Below, piece by piece: positions 1-11,317 of a stretch of 64,000 bases of DNA. A program made the translations under genes and the position numbers. The stretch lies in NCBI GenBank assembly GCA_905147135.1, contig LR990041.1, positions 11,593,907-11,657,906 of the forward strand, read 5' to 3'. The notes under the pieces are model-generated. The model saw nothing but the letters and a program-made list of their open reading frames with translations, had not been told where the DNA came from and searched no databases. Every line of letters begins with the position of its first letter. Positions within the stretch are counted from its first letter, which is position 1. The stretch comes from Blastobasis lacticolella. Lineage: Eukaryota; Arthropoda; Insecta; Lepidoptera; Blastobasidae.

Positions 1-352
1 GATTAGCCAAATCATAAGTCATCACTATTGTTTGTAGTGTCCTAATTGTCAGAGATATATGGATAGTCGCTTCACTAATGTATTTGTATCTGATAACTAC
101 ATGAACATACTGTAATTCCGAAAAATCAGCATGCAGGAGGAACCTATGACACAATTTGCTTTTTAGTTTGGGTTGGTTGTTTGTTACTTACAGCTTAAAG
201 CCGCAATCAGGAGCTTTCTGAGTGTATATTTGATGGATTTGAAATCGAGTTTATATTTGTTTGTAGGGGTTTTTTTTTGCTAATAATAGTTATTGTATGA
301 TCTGTGTATTTGTAAGCTTTTAAAAATAGTTTGTTTTTAGTGATTTTATTTT

Positions 353-403
353 CTTATTTTCGCTCTCCTGTGAGCGGGTGTCTCACAGAAGAGCGAAAAT
401 AAG
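353..403. repeat. Imperfect palindrome, 22-bp arms
   Basis: The arms 353-374 and 382-403 are reverse complements with one mismatch, separated by a 7-base loop cgggtgt. The arm begins cttattttcgctct. Flanking bases do not extend the pairing. It could be the core of a small foldback element or a structured RNA site; too short for a normal miRNA precursor. Confidence 0.8.
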
Positions 404-915
404 CGTTTCAAAACCGGAGTCTCATAATAGCGCAAGTCATATCGCATGTGTCAAGCACAAATCATGCATAGATACAGCGGGATATTAGACGGTCTGTTTC
501 GACCGTCGACAAAGGATGTAGGCGCGAAAATATTACGCAGCGGCCGTCAGACTTCTGTTACCTATTTGGTCCAAAGCCGTCGATTATAACTTTACTTGCG
601 ATATCTTTGGCGAGAGACCTAACCAGAGGCTTCTAAGATACCTACATGGAAGGCGTATGTCGCGGATGTGTTTGAGCTTAGCTCTAGCTATTTTCTTCTC
701 ACATGGCCTGTCAGAAATGCTGTCTGCATTATAATGAAGATGTCTCGCCGTGTCGTGCAACCGCCCAGGGGGTTATTCTCTACATTTTCATTGATTAAAA
801 AGTCGCTGAATCTCTATTGCAAGCAAAATACGATTTTCGCTAATCCTTTATTGTCGAAGATATTTTAAATTACATTTTAAAAAGCGATATTAGCTAGAAA
901 AAGTATTGAATATTG

Positions 916-1172
916 TCACAGCGGGAGAACTAGGTCCCAGGCTCGGTAAGCTACCTGTTTTAGGCTACGGCCTGTACTATGGCTAATTTCGTCCACGGTT
1001 TGGACGTACGTCACTGGTTGGAAATGAAGCACGTGGCGTGCGTGATGACGTGTTATAGAGGTGGGCAACGCATTGGCGATAGTCTTGGTGTTGCTAATGT
1101 CTATAGGCAGTGGTGACCACTTTCCATCAGGTGGCCCGCTTGCCTGTTTGCCTATCGTATGACATAAAAAAA
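916..1172 (+). mobile_element. LINE 3'-tail fragment
   Basis: Ends with ggtgaccactttccatcagg, then gcccgcttgcctgtttgcct and a gacataaaaaaa run, the lepidopteran non-LTR element tail. The body contains gaggtgggcaacgcattggc, shared with the minus-strand copy near 45650. No intact coding part. Confidence 0.65.
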
Positions 1173-1514
1173 GCATCTCATTACTAAAATATCGTCTCCT
1201 CGATACCTAGAGTGCACTGGGAAGGATCATCTGATACGAAGCATGTCTGTGTCCATGGGTGCGATGCGTAAAATTCTTACAGTTCGTCCCAATCTGCTGA
1301 CTTATAGCCACAGACGATGCGAGCATAAATCATCATAAAAATCATATCAAACGCGAAAAAACTACGTAATCGGTTAACAAGTTCATCCAGGTAGTATAGG
1401 GGGTGACGCAAGTAGACCGGCCAGCGCGGCAAGCGCGGCAGAGCGGCAAAAAGTTCGGGAACTCTACCTCTCTATAACTCTATAATGATTTCTCAGTTTT
1501 TACTCTACAAACTA

Positions 1515-1577
1515 TCATGGTCAACGGACCCCGGGCTCTCGTGCGCGAGAAAATATCCGGGATATTGACGCCAAACT
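1515..1577 (+). repeat. Dispersed repeat, copy 1 of 4
   Basis: Contains atcatggtcaacggacccc then a cgcgcgagaa-type segment and atccgggatattgacgccaa. The same order of motifs occurs near 12742-12790 (+), 56118-56215 (-) and 59935-60000 (-). Family not identified; may be a SINE-like tail or part of a larger element. Confidence 0.6.
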
Positions 1578-2029
1578 ATTTTTTGCCAGAATTAGAATCA
1601 TAATAAAATATACACCTGTAAATTGCTACTTCTGGGGCACGGTAATCGATACCTAATCACTGTAGGTTAAGCGACTTTTTGTGAAGTAGCACGAAAACTC
1701 TGTCACGGCTTTTTACTATAATCGATATTTTTACGCACGAATATTTTCTACAATGCAGTACCGACAATTTAAAAATATACCTAGAAGTTTAAAATTATCT
1801 GTTACGGTTACGCACCGTGCCCTATAGGTACTAACCTACCTATCGTGTGGTCGTTCGGACCAGGAAATTTGAAAGTAGGAGAATCGAATCATCATCATCG
1901 AATCAATAGCCAGTAACAGACTGCTGTCGCATTTGGGTCTCCTCCACATTCGTGGAGGGTTTGAACAAATTTCCACGCTTGATAAGCAGATCGGAGATCG
2001 TAAAAGAAAAGCCTACTGACTGAGCGTAG

Positions 2030-2045
2030 CCACCTATATAGGTGG
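2030..2045. repeat. Perfect 16-bp palindrome
   Basis: Sequence ccacctatataggtgg reads the same on both strands, with TATATA in the middle. Small; may be a dimeric protein-binding site or chance. Confidence 0.5.
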
Positions 2046-2617
2046 TTATGCTAATTGCCCGTTTTCTGGTCTGCCTCTATGGCATTTGTCGTTTACAGTG
2101 CCACTGACTTATCAGACCCGGTGATGACAGCGCTGTTCATGACAACAAATTGACATTTCGAAATGGAGACACTTCGTTCAAGTTTTGGCCACCGAGTCTG
2201 ATAAATTTGTGGCACTGTATCACTACGGAAGCGATTGGTGCAACCATAGACATCAAAATAAGCTAAGTAAATAGAAATCCTATTAGCGGGTGACTTTGTC
2301 GCCATGCAGATGACACGATAACCATATTTTGCCCATAGTAGGTATCTGACATCCCCTGTCATCTTACTGTTATTGCGCAGTAAGTAGTAGTATAGTTCTG
2401 CTGACCAGCGTTCTCAAATGTATGTTTAACGAAAGCTTCCTGGAGCTTATCTTAAAAAAAATTCAGATATGTGTTCCTTGATAAGTCGAAAACCTTTATA
2501 ATTAGCACATTGTCAATATTGCGCTTATATTTTAGCGCTATCTAACTTTAAAATAAGACAAAAAGTTATCTCGGATTACCTTGAATTCTTTAATTCCTTT
2601 ACAAAAATACATGCTAT

Positions 2618-3002
2618 TGGGCAAAACGGGTAGGGCAAAATGGGTAGGGCAAAATGGGTATGGTTTTGTATGAAAAATTTAATACAAAATGGATTACATG
2701 AAGAACTTGTTATTTCAATATATATGGTAAAATTACCTCAAAGGATGATTATTAAGGGTATTTTGATCTACAACTCCTGTAGCTATTAATATTACATCAA
2801 TAGAAAGTTTGATTTTGTTAGGTGGTTGAGGTTTTAAGTTTGAATATTTTAACAGTAAACATAATGGTAAATGCTTACAGTCGAAATGATAAATTATAGT
2901 CGGTAGGTACAGGTTGTAGTTGTTGTAGGTTTTTTCATACTATTAGATTTTAAGTTTGATTTACCTATCCTAAAAATTATGACGTCTACCCGTTGTGCCC
3001 TA
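2618..3002. mobile_element. MITE-like element with 14-bp internal repeats
   Basis: About 385 bp bounded by inverted ends: left tgggcaaaacgggtag, right ctacccgttgtgccct (its near reverse complement, 14 of 16). The left end is followed by two more head-to-tail copies of the 14-bp unit (2619-2660). Just beyond the right end, 3008-3050 holds another inverted pair of the same acccgttt/aaacgggt motif. No coding capacity. No clear target-site duplication seen, so borders are approximate. Confidence 0.6.
2619..2660. repeat. Three tandem copies of a 14-bp unit
   Basis: Unit gggcaaaatgggta repeated three times head to tail; the first copy has c in place of t at one site. Confidence 0.9.
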
Positions 3003-3619
3003 ATCAGATACCCGTTTTAGGCTCATATGCGGGCAAAACGGGTTTTCAGAGGTTTCTTATTTGATAGAAAACGCTTTAAAATAGTATTTCATTTTCAAGT
3101 TTATTAAACATTCTATCTTATAAACTAAATCAAGCTAAGATATTCACCACATTTCTAGTTTATTTTTATACTCGCGCGAAACTTACCCGTTCTAGGCCTT
3201 AACCTATTTACTTACTTATCTTGTTTTTAATTTCAGTAGGGGTGACAGATATTGTTTGACGGACGTGACACGGTCTTCTGTAGCACCATATGACCCTTAG
3301 AACGATACTGAAAGGTAACGTTACCTACTCCCGTCGTCTTCGATCTTCAACACTTAACAATACTTACTTAGCTGTTAGGCGCCTAGGTCTCTTGCGAGTT
3401 CAGCATAACCAACCGGCCGGCGGCGCTGGTACACATAAGTGTCGCTGCCTTCCTCCCTTGTTAGTCCGGAGGGTGACATTATACCTTTTATTAGACGCAA
3501 AAACAAAATAATCGCTATTCTGATAAGTTTGTCTCATTATTACAGATGGACTTGTTCCATATACTACACAGCATAATACTGCTTTATTTTTTTTTATTGT
3601 ACGAAGTTATTTTTGACAA

Positions 3620-3695
3620 TAAGCTTAAAAAGGGCCGACACCGTTTCCATCCCTCTAAGGTTGCTGATGTCCTGGACGACGGTAACCACTTTCCA
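3620..3695 (+). mobile_element. Degenerate LINE-tail fragment
   Basis: Reads cttaaaaagggccgacaccg, then ctctaaggttgctgatgtcc and gacggtaaccactttccatc: the order of motifs (shared end of ORF, then the gacggtaaccactt tail) is the same as in the other tail fragments here, with several substitutions. Confidence 0.5.
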
Positions 3696-3899
3696 TCGCT
3701 TTCTTGACTCCCACAGACTGACAGATCGAGAAACGAGTCTCTCGTTTCATTAAAATAAAAAAACAACTTGCTTAGTGAAACCGAACCAGGATCGAAAAAA
3801 CACACCTGCTTAGCGAAACAGAGCCAGGGGGGTACTCTAGAAGATTTAATTACTTATAGAATTCTAGTCTATGCTTAGTAAAATAACTGCAGATTCAAG

Positions 3900-5650
3900 G
3901 GTTTACAGATTAAAACAACTCAGTGATAATTTTCCATTTTAATCTTGATATTTTCATCTACGATACAAGGCACACACACAATTTTAAGTAAATTAATAGT
4001 AATAATAATTAATAATAAATAATAGCACTTGCTTTCAGGATTACAACACAATAACAGAATTATATGAATAGGTACATTGAGAAGCCTCAACATAGTTGGC
4101 GAGAAATAAACTACTAACACAGTTCTTGCCTCTAGCAGACATGACTGCAACTTGTGTGCCGTTGGCTGCCATTGCCGCTGTAAAGTATTCACTGGCTGTC
4201 CGTGCAGTCCCGTGTTCGAAACGAGGAGAAACTATATGAAAACTTCACATTCACTCTTTTTACACAGTCACGCATGATCAGCTAAACATTTATAGTAACA
4301 ACTAAGTTTGATTCATTACGACGCATTACCCATTATAGATAATATGTATGAAATTAATTGTATAAAGCGACATTCGGGATCGGCGCTTGACTATTCTGTG
4401 TTTATGTCTTCATCTGATTCAGTACAATTGTAGTACCTATATTATTCTCCGGTTTTAATGCGGTTCTTCCATTCTCTAACATATTTGGCGAGCCTCTACA
4501 GCAATGCTCATAGTTCTAATAGCCAAGCGCCAATAAACACGCCGATACAATCTCTAATTACTTATTTTAACTAGTTTAGACATTCAAAGTCGTCTCGTAA
4601 ACTAAGCATCAATATAAATAACGCTATCATTTAATACTTTATGTATAATTTTAAAACTACCGCGCTTAGTACATTACATCTACCCATTTACATCGAGTTC
4701 GCGTTGTGAGTGAGATACGGCGGTTATATCTATTTACAGAGCGTCTACGATTGAAAGTCACGGAAACCACTTATGTTACATTGTACGCAACACCTCTTTA
4801 TGTATTCAGTCAATAAAGTTGAATAGTAAAAATGTATTTTGAAACCACTAACTTAAATAGTCCTAACTTAAAATATCTATCGTACATCTTTATGCTTTAA
4901 GAGAATACTATAGTATTAGTTACCTCTAATCATTGCACTAAAATTGAATAAATTACACGTGTAAGAGAAGATCACATACTCATAAATTGAACATAAATCA
5001 CGATTCCACAGGTGTTCTACGGCTCCCGCTGGCGACGCGCCTCCTGACATGCGTTCACTGTAGGTACGGACATTGTGCAGCAGACCGAATATTCGTAGGA
5101 ACTTAAACACGAGTCGACTACCGAGGAACAAGTAGGGGAGGATTTTCAAAACGTTTCGTGAAAAAGCAGTCTTCGATCAATTCCACCTGTTCTTATGCAA
5201 TAGCTTGCGAATGCTGCGGGACGCGGCGCGCTGATATGTCTGAGTACAATTCAAGCAAATCATGCTAATTTCTTTACAAACAATTGATGCTTAACACATA
5301 AATATGGCATTTAACGATAAGTTTAAAAAGGTACTTCTCCGTAAAGATTAAATGTTGACGAATAAATTACGTGAATCGTCGATAAAACCGCAAAGACTTA
5401 CTCTAAAAGTATATAAAGGAATATTTACAAATTTCGCTATGGAAGAAAGTTGATGAGACTTCGCCTTGAAATCACGAAACCTATACTTAAGTCAACTCCG
5501 ATAACAATATTTACATTTTTAATCTCAATAAAGGGAGTTCTCTAATCATCGAGATCAGTTACATCGAAAATTGTGATTGAAGAAACAATTGTATGAACGT
5601 TTTTAATATACATGAACTTGGGCCGTATGGGGGCCCGTCTGCCTCCCGTT
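3900..5650 (-). other. dac: Presumed dac 3' UTR and flank, end not located
   Basis: AT-rich sequence downstream of the last dac coding exon. A 3' UTR must begin here, but no canonical AATAAA on the minus strand stands out. ATTAAA variants occur at 5602-5607 and 5518-5523, close to the stop, and more distal ones near 4453 and 4631. A distal site is likely for a developmental regulator, but that is inference. No second gene and no recognisable repeat seen between 3900 and 5600. Confidence 0.35.
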
Positions 5651-5764
5651 TCATTTCTCCCTGAACTCCGGCTTGACGCTGATGATGGGTTTGCGGGCGT
5701 CGTCGGGGTGGCGGGGGTCGCGGGGGTCCCGCGGGGGCTCGGCCTGGCCGGCTGGCTGCGCTAG
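5651..5764 (-). other. dac: In-frame open extension after the dac stop codon (candidate readthrough)
   Basis: Directly after the TAG the frame stays open for 37 codons to TGA at 5651-5653. It begins LAQPAGQAEPPRDPRDPRHP and ends DDARKPIISVKPEFREK. G/C by codon position is 29/37, 19/37 and 33/37, a coding-type periodicity like that of the exon before it. TAG followed by CTA resembles the stop-CUA contexts known to promote readthrough, best documented with UGA. VKPE fits the sumoylation consensus. Alternatives are a sequencing error or allele at the stop, an alternative acceptor inside the exon (AGs occur just before and at the stop), or a recently lost tail. Seen: open frame and composition. 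Inferred: translation. Confidence 0.6.
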
Positions 5765-5895
5765 CTAAGTGGCCGAGCTGAAGAGGACCGAGTTCTTGTA
5801 GTAAGCGGCGCGGTCGGCCAGCGGGCTCTTCACGTCGCGCTCCAGCGCCTGCTGCCGCGACTTGCGCTCCATCTCCAACTCCTGGGCCAGAGATT
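5765..5895 (-). CDS. dac: dachshund exon G (last exon, TAG stop)
   Basis: Terminal coding exon, 42 residues after the split Glu codon: SLAQELEMERKSRQQALERD then VKSPLADRAAYYKNSVLFSS and AT, stop TAG at 5765-5767. The acceptor is tttgtccacag at 5896 onward. The frame is fixed by exon F ending in G and this exon opening with AA. The first half is a charged helix that would extend the coiled coil. GC at third codon positions is 39 of 42, far above the introns. The stop is followed directly by CTA and a further open 37-codon stretch (separate entry). An open frame running upstream of the acceptor is intronic. Confidence 0.93.
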
Positions 5896-8800
5896 CTGTG
5901 GACAAACACGGTCCATGGTCAGGTGACTCGGGTTCCACACGTAGAAATAGGTTTTCTGTTAGAACCAACATAAGTAGTTGTACTTATAGATTTAAAAATA
6001 TACAGTGCTTCAAAACATATACACAAGTTTTTAAACATATCAAGTGGCTGGTGTGCTCATTTCTTCCGTAAAATTAGGAGGGATGACCTGTTGTGTATCG
6101 GCTCTACGGCCGCCTTTTTTCCGTAGGGGTAGGCAGAGTCCTTATAGCTCAACTTGCTACGGCCCTGAACTACTGACAGGTCTCTCACGTTTCTTCTACG
6201 TTTAAACAAAGGTTTAGGGTACTCTTGACAGAACCTTTATTTTCTATCAATGACTTGAAAAAGACCACGCCCGTAAAATGTCATTATAGAATCTGTAGAA
6301 AGTTGTACTGACCAACTCTCCTACACCAATGAGGTCTTCTCTCCCAGACGCTCTGGGAAAGCTGGACAATTATAATTACCTCTTTTATAGTGATATATAT
6401 TTCAAGAAACTATTTTTCTGTTTAATGTAACCTTCTAATTTTAGTTACAATCTACATAGACTTAAGTACTTTTATTTTTATTTCATTTTGAAAAACTATG
6501 GCCAAAAACCCCTGACTGACGCTGTAGGCACATAGTACGGAAATACAAGGGTACGCAGCCGGAAAATGTCATTAGTGTCCCAATGGAAACCCGGCTTACA
6601 TCAAACGGCCTTTGCAAACGTATCACACTTGCTAATTTAATATATGCCAGAGCCAGTAAAAACGTTCTCTATATTCGGCAATATTAAATTTGTCTGAAAG
6701 GGTAGAAATTTTAATTGTCTCTTAATTGATGAAAATGAAAACGGATGTATAGTAGCGATATGTCGACGTAGAGAGCTTTTTTTATCATGAGACCGTAAAA
6801 AGGACTTTAAACCAAACAGATTTTCATTACAGTTCAGACTTCAGATGAGAGATTCAAATACGCAATAAACAACTTAAAATGCAATAGCACGAACGCGTCT
6901 CGAGTAGAAAATATTCTCTCTAATACGATTTTAGGAAAATTGACAAAGTTCGTGAAGAGGCAAAGAGTAGGTGAGGTAAGGCAATTGTCTCCGAAAACGT
7001 CGACGTTTTACGAAATATGCTTATTCAATTTCATGCAACGCTTGCCGCCTCCTGCAATTTACGAGATATAAAAGATATAAACGGAATCGCGTTTTTTGCT
7101 TACTTTGATGGAACATTTTCTCAACGGGGAATTCAATTTCTCTTCCCGACATTCGTTTACAATTTATGCTTTGAGTGTCTAAATTTATAACCTTAATTTC
7201 AGGCCACACATAGAAGCGTTTTAGATTTTAATTATTCCTATAAATCAGTAAGGAAATTATCTCGTGTAAGGTTATCTTATGTTATAATGGGTATAGGAGC
7301 CTTTGAAAGTATTTGAAAACAGTCGATGGTCCACGGGAGCCCGGAGAAATGGGATTGTTTTGACTGAAACAGTCGTCACGTCTAAAAACTGTGTTGTAAT
7401 CGGATTGTCGCACGCCGCGGGGCGCCACACTCGCGAGTGTCGCGCGGAGGGTTGTCGCAACAGAAACCTATTATCCCGGGCGAGATTATACGCCTAGGGC
7501 GTCACAATTAAATATTATACACTTAAAAGCTTCGGCCTTTGCCGTTTCACTCCGCTGCCACCCCTAAATGTCCCATTAGGTCTGTTTGAATACGTAATAT
7601 TTTTGCATTTGCCGCTCCTAAAACAGAATTGCCGGTTCCTTTGAGAGCTATAATCTATTTGTTCTTTGAAATAACTGTAATGGTTGAGCGCTTAGCTTAA
7701 TAAAAAGTTAGCCTTTAATGTTTATCTTTTATTTTCTCCGGAGCGATGTCGAATTATAATAAGAGTGGGCTTTGAGAGGGAAAACGTTTTGGTAATATCA
7801 GTGGAGAATGACATTGACTTTCACGGTGTATTGAAAGCGTTGGCTGAAAAACAGTTATAAGAACATTATTACGCCTATTTCGTTTTCGACTTGAATAGTC
7901 ATCGAATGACAAAAACAGATACTCCAATATAAAGAATGCAGTTCCGTCGGCGCGAAGAGAAATAGAGGTAAACAAAATAATGCGGTCGGTAACGCATTCT
8001 TGGAATCGAACTTTTTCAATTAGCGACATCTCGGGCATGTAATTAATTGTTGAAAATCTTCACAGGGTTTAGACGGTTGATTCAGAACAAAGTTTATAAA
8101 TTAACAAACTTAAAAATATGGATTACTGTGAAATTGTAGAAAGTTGCGTGGCGTGGCACTCATTATTTTTAATGATTTTTTGGCGCAATCGACACCTTTC
8201 TTTGTTAACTGGAAATTAATTATTGTTGTAAAAAATATAAACGAAAAAAGTAAGTTGATTAATTCTTTGGCGGAAACTCGAGAAGGTTGTGGACAAAGGG
8301 TGGTGTTGTTAACGGGTTCCACGGGAGAGGGGCGGCGGGTACCTGCCGCCTGCCGCCTGCCGCCGAGACGCCACCACGCAAACGGAACAAATGGACAGTC
8401 GGGACGGCTACCACCGCCACTACTGGAGCGTGTCCAATCACACTGATTGGATTGATTTTCTATTAGAGAAATTCTTAAAGTTTTTTCAAGAATCAATTCG
8501 TTCGTGCCTTCGATTCACTCGGCCACTGCACCATTCATTCGAAACAGAGTCCGTGTAACACAAACCAATTTATCGAATACCGTGTCATTATTGACTTTAT
8601 AAAATATTTGGTAAATACAAATTAGGAGCGCGGAACAACAGCTTGCGTCCATGGTCTTCTCGAGAGTACAATGCTAGCTATATTACTTCAGCATAAACAA
8701 AAAAGTTAATATCGTCAAAGGTTGAGCACACCTGTGCGGTACGATTTTATTTCCATTCATTTTACAAGCTCACCTATAAAGTGGCCGGAGAAGTTTCGTC

Positions 8801-11071
8801 TTTATTAATTTTCCAACTTTATATTACTTAGCCACAGTCGCTTCATCCGTTTCGACGCCGGGCCAAGGCAAAAATGTTACGTCATGACATTCACAAGTTT
8901 GACAACAATGAATCACATAAGGTCGGATAATGATAGTTGTTATTTTAATCTGACGATAACCAGCCAAGAACCAAGTATAAAGCAAATCCAGAAAATATCT
9001 GGGTAAAGATAATTATTTCTGTTTTGACCCAGCGATAGAAACACGTAAAAAGTTTTCTAATTTACGAATAATAAAATATGTTTTTTTGCCCTTACCGACG
9101 GCACTGAGGAAAGTTGATGAAAGGCCCCAAGTTTTAATTTTTCTTTTTCTGTTACCAACATTTTTCATATAAATAACCCTCCAGTATTTTTGTGTCGAGT
9201 CCAAAACTCGGCTTGAAAATGGTAACGTCGTCGGTTGGCTCGGTAAATATTTAATGTCTTATTGCAATATCTGCGATGAAACCTTCGTGCGAAGATTGAT
9301 GAGGCTAAACTTTAAATTGTTATTTTATTTTCTGGGTGAATCTGTGATACTCTCATGACTTAAATAAGAACACGTCAGTATTAACAAAAATACACGCCTT
9401 TAGGTTAATTCAATATTTCATGTGAAACTCTTATCTAGAGTTTCAACGGCCAGGTTCCAAGAAAAAGAAACAAACATTCCAAGTACTAATTTGGCTAAAT
9501 TGTACAAGGGAAACAATATCTGATACAATTTATCGAATAAGTAAATCCTCAATTGCTGGCAATCGGCAATCGCGTGCTCGCGTGCTTTTCAATACTTGGG
9601 GTTGTGTGGGTTACACTTAAATTAGTTGCAATTTCTGCCCGAAAGCAGTGCGCCGTCGAAAGGCACTCGTCGGCAAAACAGGAAATGATTAAATCCATAT
9701 CAATGTTTTGCATACTGCCACTTGTTCGCAACCCCTCGGCTGCCGGCGCCACTCAAATTGAGGGAAGTGCTGCCAAATGGTTAGCACAAATAATGCACTG
9801 GCTTTTTGTCTTTATTGCTAGACGAGTTTAGAACATCCGTCATCGTAATGCAGGTTCAAATTGACAGTGAATGTCGTGGTTCAGTTCGCCGGTCATGCGG
9901 TGCAGATTATGCCGGATGCATTCAGTTTACTCCTCGTAGCTCTGCCGAGGGCGGTGCATTTTTAATGAAATTTTTGAGCTCTCCACAAAGCGGATATGAA
10001 TGAAAAAACCTCCGGTCCGATTCATGGTGCGCCTGTGATTTTTGTTTCTTATTTTGGGAAAGTTTAGCTACAGTCTGCTTTTTTTATAACTACATTGCAG
10101 TCCTTTGTGCTTTGCGTGCAAACAATTTCAATGGATTGATATTACCATACTACATTTTAGTGGTATTTTTGTTTTTGAGAAATTAATTGGTGTAACTACA
10201 ATTCAAGGCTTCGATCGGGACAACAGTCTTTTGTTTACCTGTATCTGCTTCTTTTTTATCCTAATGTTTTAACTATCGCGGTTATTATCACACATTTCGG
10301 GCTACTCGTCAACAAAGGTACGCGGTAGGAAACCCGGAACATACCCTTAAAATGTGTCTTTTTTAGCTATTTTAGTACAATGTTCATTATTGTTCAAAAT
10401 ACGCAAACGAACAAAATATTTCCGCATTTTAAATTCCGAAATTCTTTCATCGGGCTACCAGTGGAATGTAATGAGTATAAATTGCATATGATGGAATTTT
10501 TCGTGTTCCCATCCCGGCCCCTCACATCATGGCCGTAAGTTTCCCTGCATATGTCCCGCCCGAGCCGATCCGCTCCGACAATTCAATAACTCGATTGTAG
10601 CATTAAAATTCCTCTGTGGCGCAAAAATGTTTGCCGGACGCAGTAAAAATTATGAACGATTCTCAAATTTTATGGACCGATAATTTTGATAATTCGGAGA
10701 TGTGAACCTTTGCAAATGTGATTCAGCGTTGTTATTCAGTCATCGTTGAAGTTCGTGTCGGTAAATGTCAACTCAATTTCTTTCTCTAGATTCGATTTTG
10801 ATATTATGTTGTTTTGGTGTTATTCAAATTCAAAACAGTAGTTCTATACCAGCAGGTTTACCCACGCCTTCCATCCATCGCCATACTTTCACCCAGTCTT
10901 CGGCATCCTCAAACTCATATAAACTAACCTTGTGGATGTCGTTGTCGTTGGAAGCCAATGAACATCTATGGACGGCTCAAAGCGGAATGCTACTGACACC
11001 CTGCGGCTAAAGTGATGGTGAAGATGAGTGTGAGACGACTTAGTTTTACAAACATTGACGTGGGTACTAAC
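5896..11071 (-). other. dac: dac intron F-G (about 5.2 kb)
   Basis: AT-rich intron. A short (cctgccg) triple repeat lies at about 8342-8364 inside a small GC-rich patch (8325-8430). No transposon ORF, RNA gene or conserved protein segment recognised; open frames up to 128 codons look like chance. If the intron is retained after exon F, the frame ends at once (GGT TAG). Confidence 0.7.
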
Positions 11072-11317
11072 CAGAGTAGTTCTGCCAGAAGGCCGCGCCC
11101 CCGCTCATGATGTCCACTGGCGGCGGGGGATAGTTCCACTGAGGCTTCTCGGGGCTGCGCGCGCGCTCGCGGTACGGCGGCGACGCGGCCGGCGGCTCTG
11201 CACTCGGCGGCTTGCTCTCCGAGCCGTTCTCCCGGTCACGCTGATCGCGGTCGCGGTCGCGGTCACGGTCACGGTCGCGGTCGCGGGACGCCTCCAGCGG
11301 CGTCGGGGTAAGACTCT
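11072..11317 (-). CDS. dac: dachshund exon F (RD repeat and Pro-rich tail, possible cassette)
   Basis: 246-nt exon, 81 full residues, phase 1 at both ends. It reads SLTPTPLEAS, then a run of RD dipeptides and QRDRENGSESKPPSAEPPAA, then RARSPEKPQWNYPPPPVDIM and SGGAAFWQNYS. SLTP matches the SLTPEIE segment after the coiled coil of DACH1 (recalled). The acceptor is cccaacag at 11318-11320; a second AG two bases further in would break the frame. The donor is G|GTTAGT at 11072/11071. The RD run is built from near-identical CGYGAY hexanucleotides, so its length may vary between individuals. Both junction codons around it become GAG or GAA (Glu), so the exon can be skipped without frame change. Confidence 0.93.

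Larger units (their letters stand above)
1..3900. other. Region 3' of dac: intergenic or distal UTR with repeats
   Basis: No coding gene recognised on either strand. Contents that can be named: a 22-bp-arm hairpin at 353-403, a LINE-tail fragment at 916-1172, a copy of a four-copy dispersed repeat near 1515-1577, a short palindrome at 2030-2045, a MITE-like element at 2618-3002 with triple 14-bp repeats, and a degenerate LINE tail near 3620-3695. Open frames of 60 to 90 codons here show no recognisable protein family. Confidence 0.6.

Noticed and set aside
5559..5909. 116-codon minus-strand frame through the last exon
   Set aside because: It is in a different frame from the spliced dac product; its Pro/Arg-rich sequence is a shadow of the real exon and extension.
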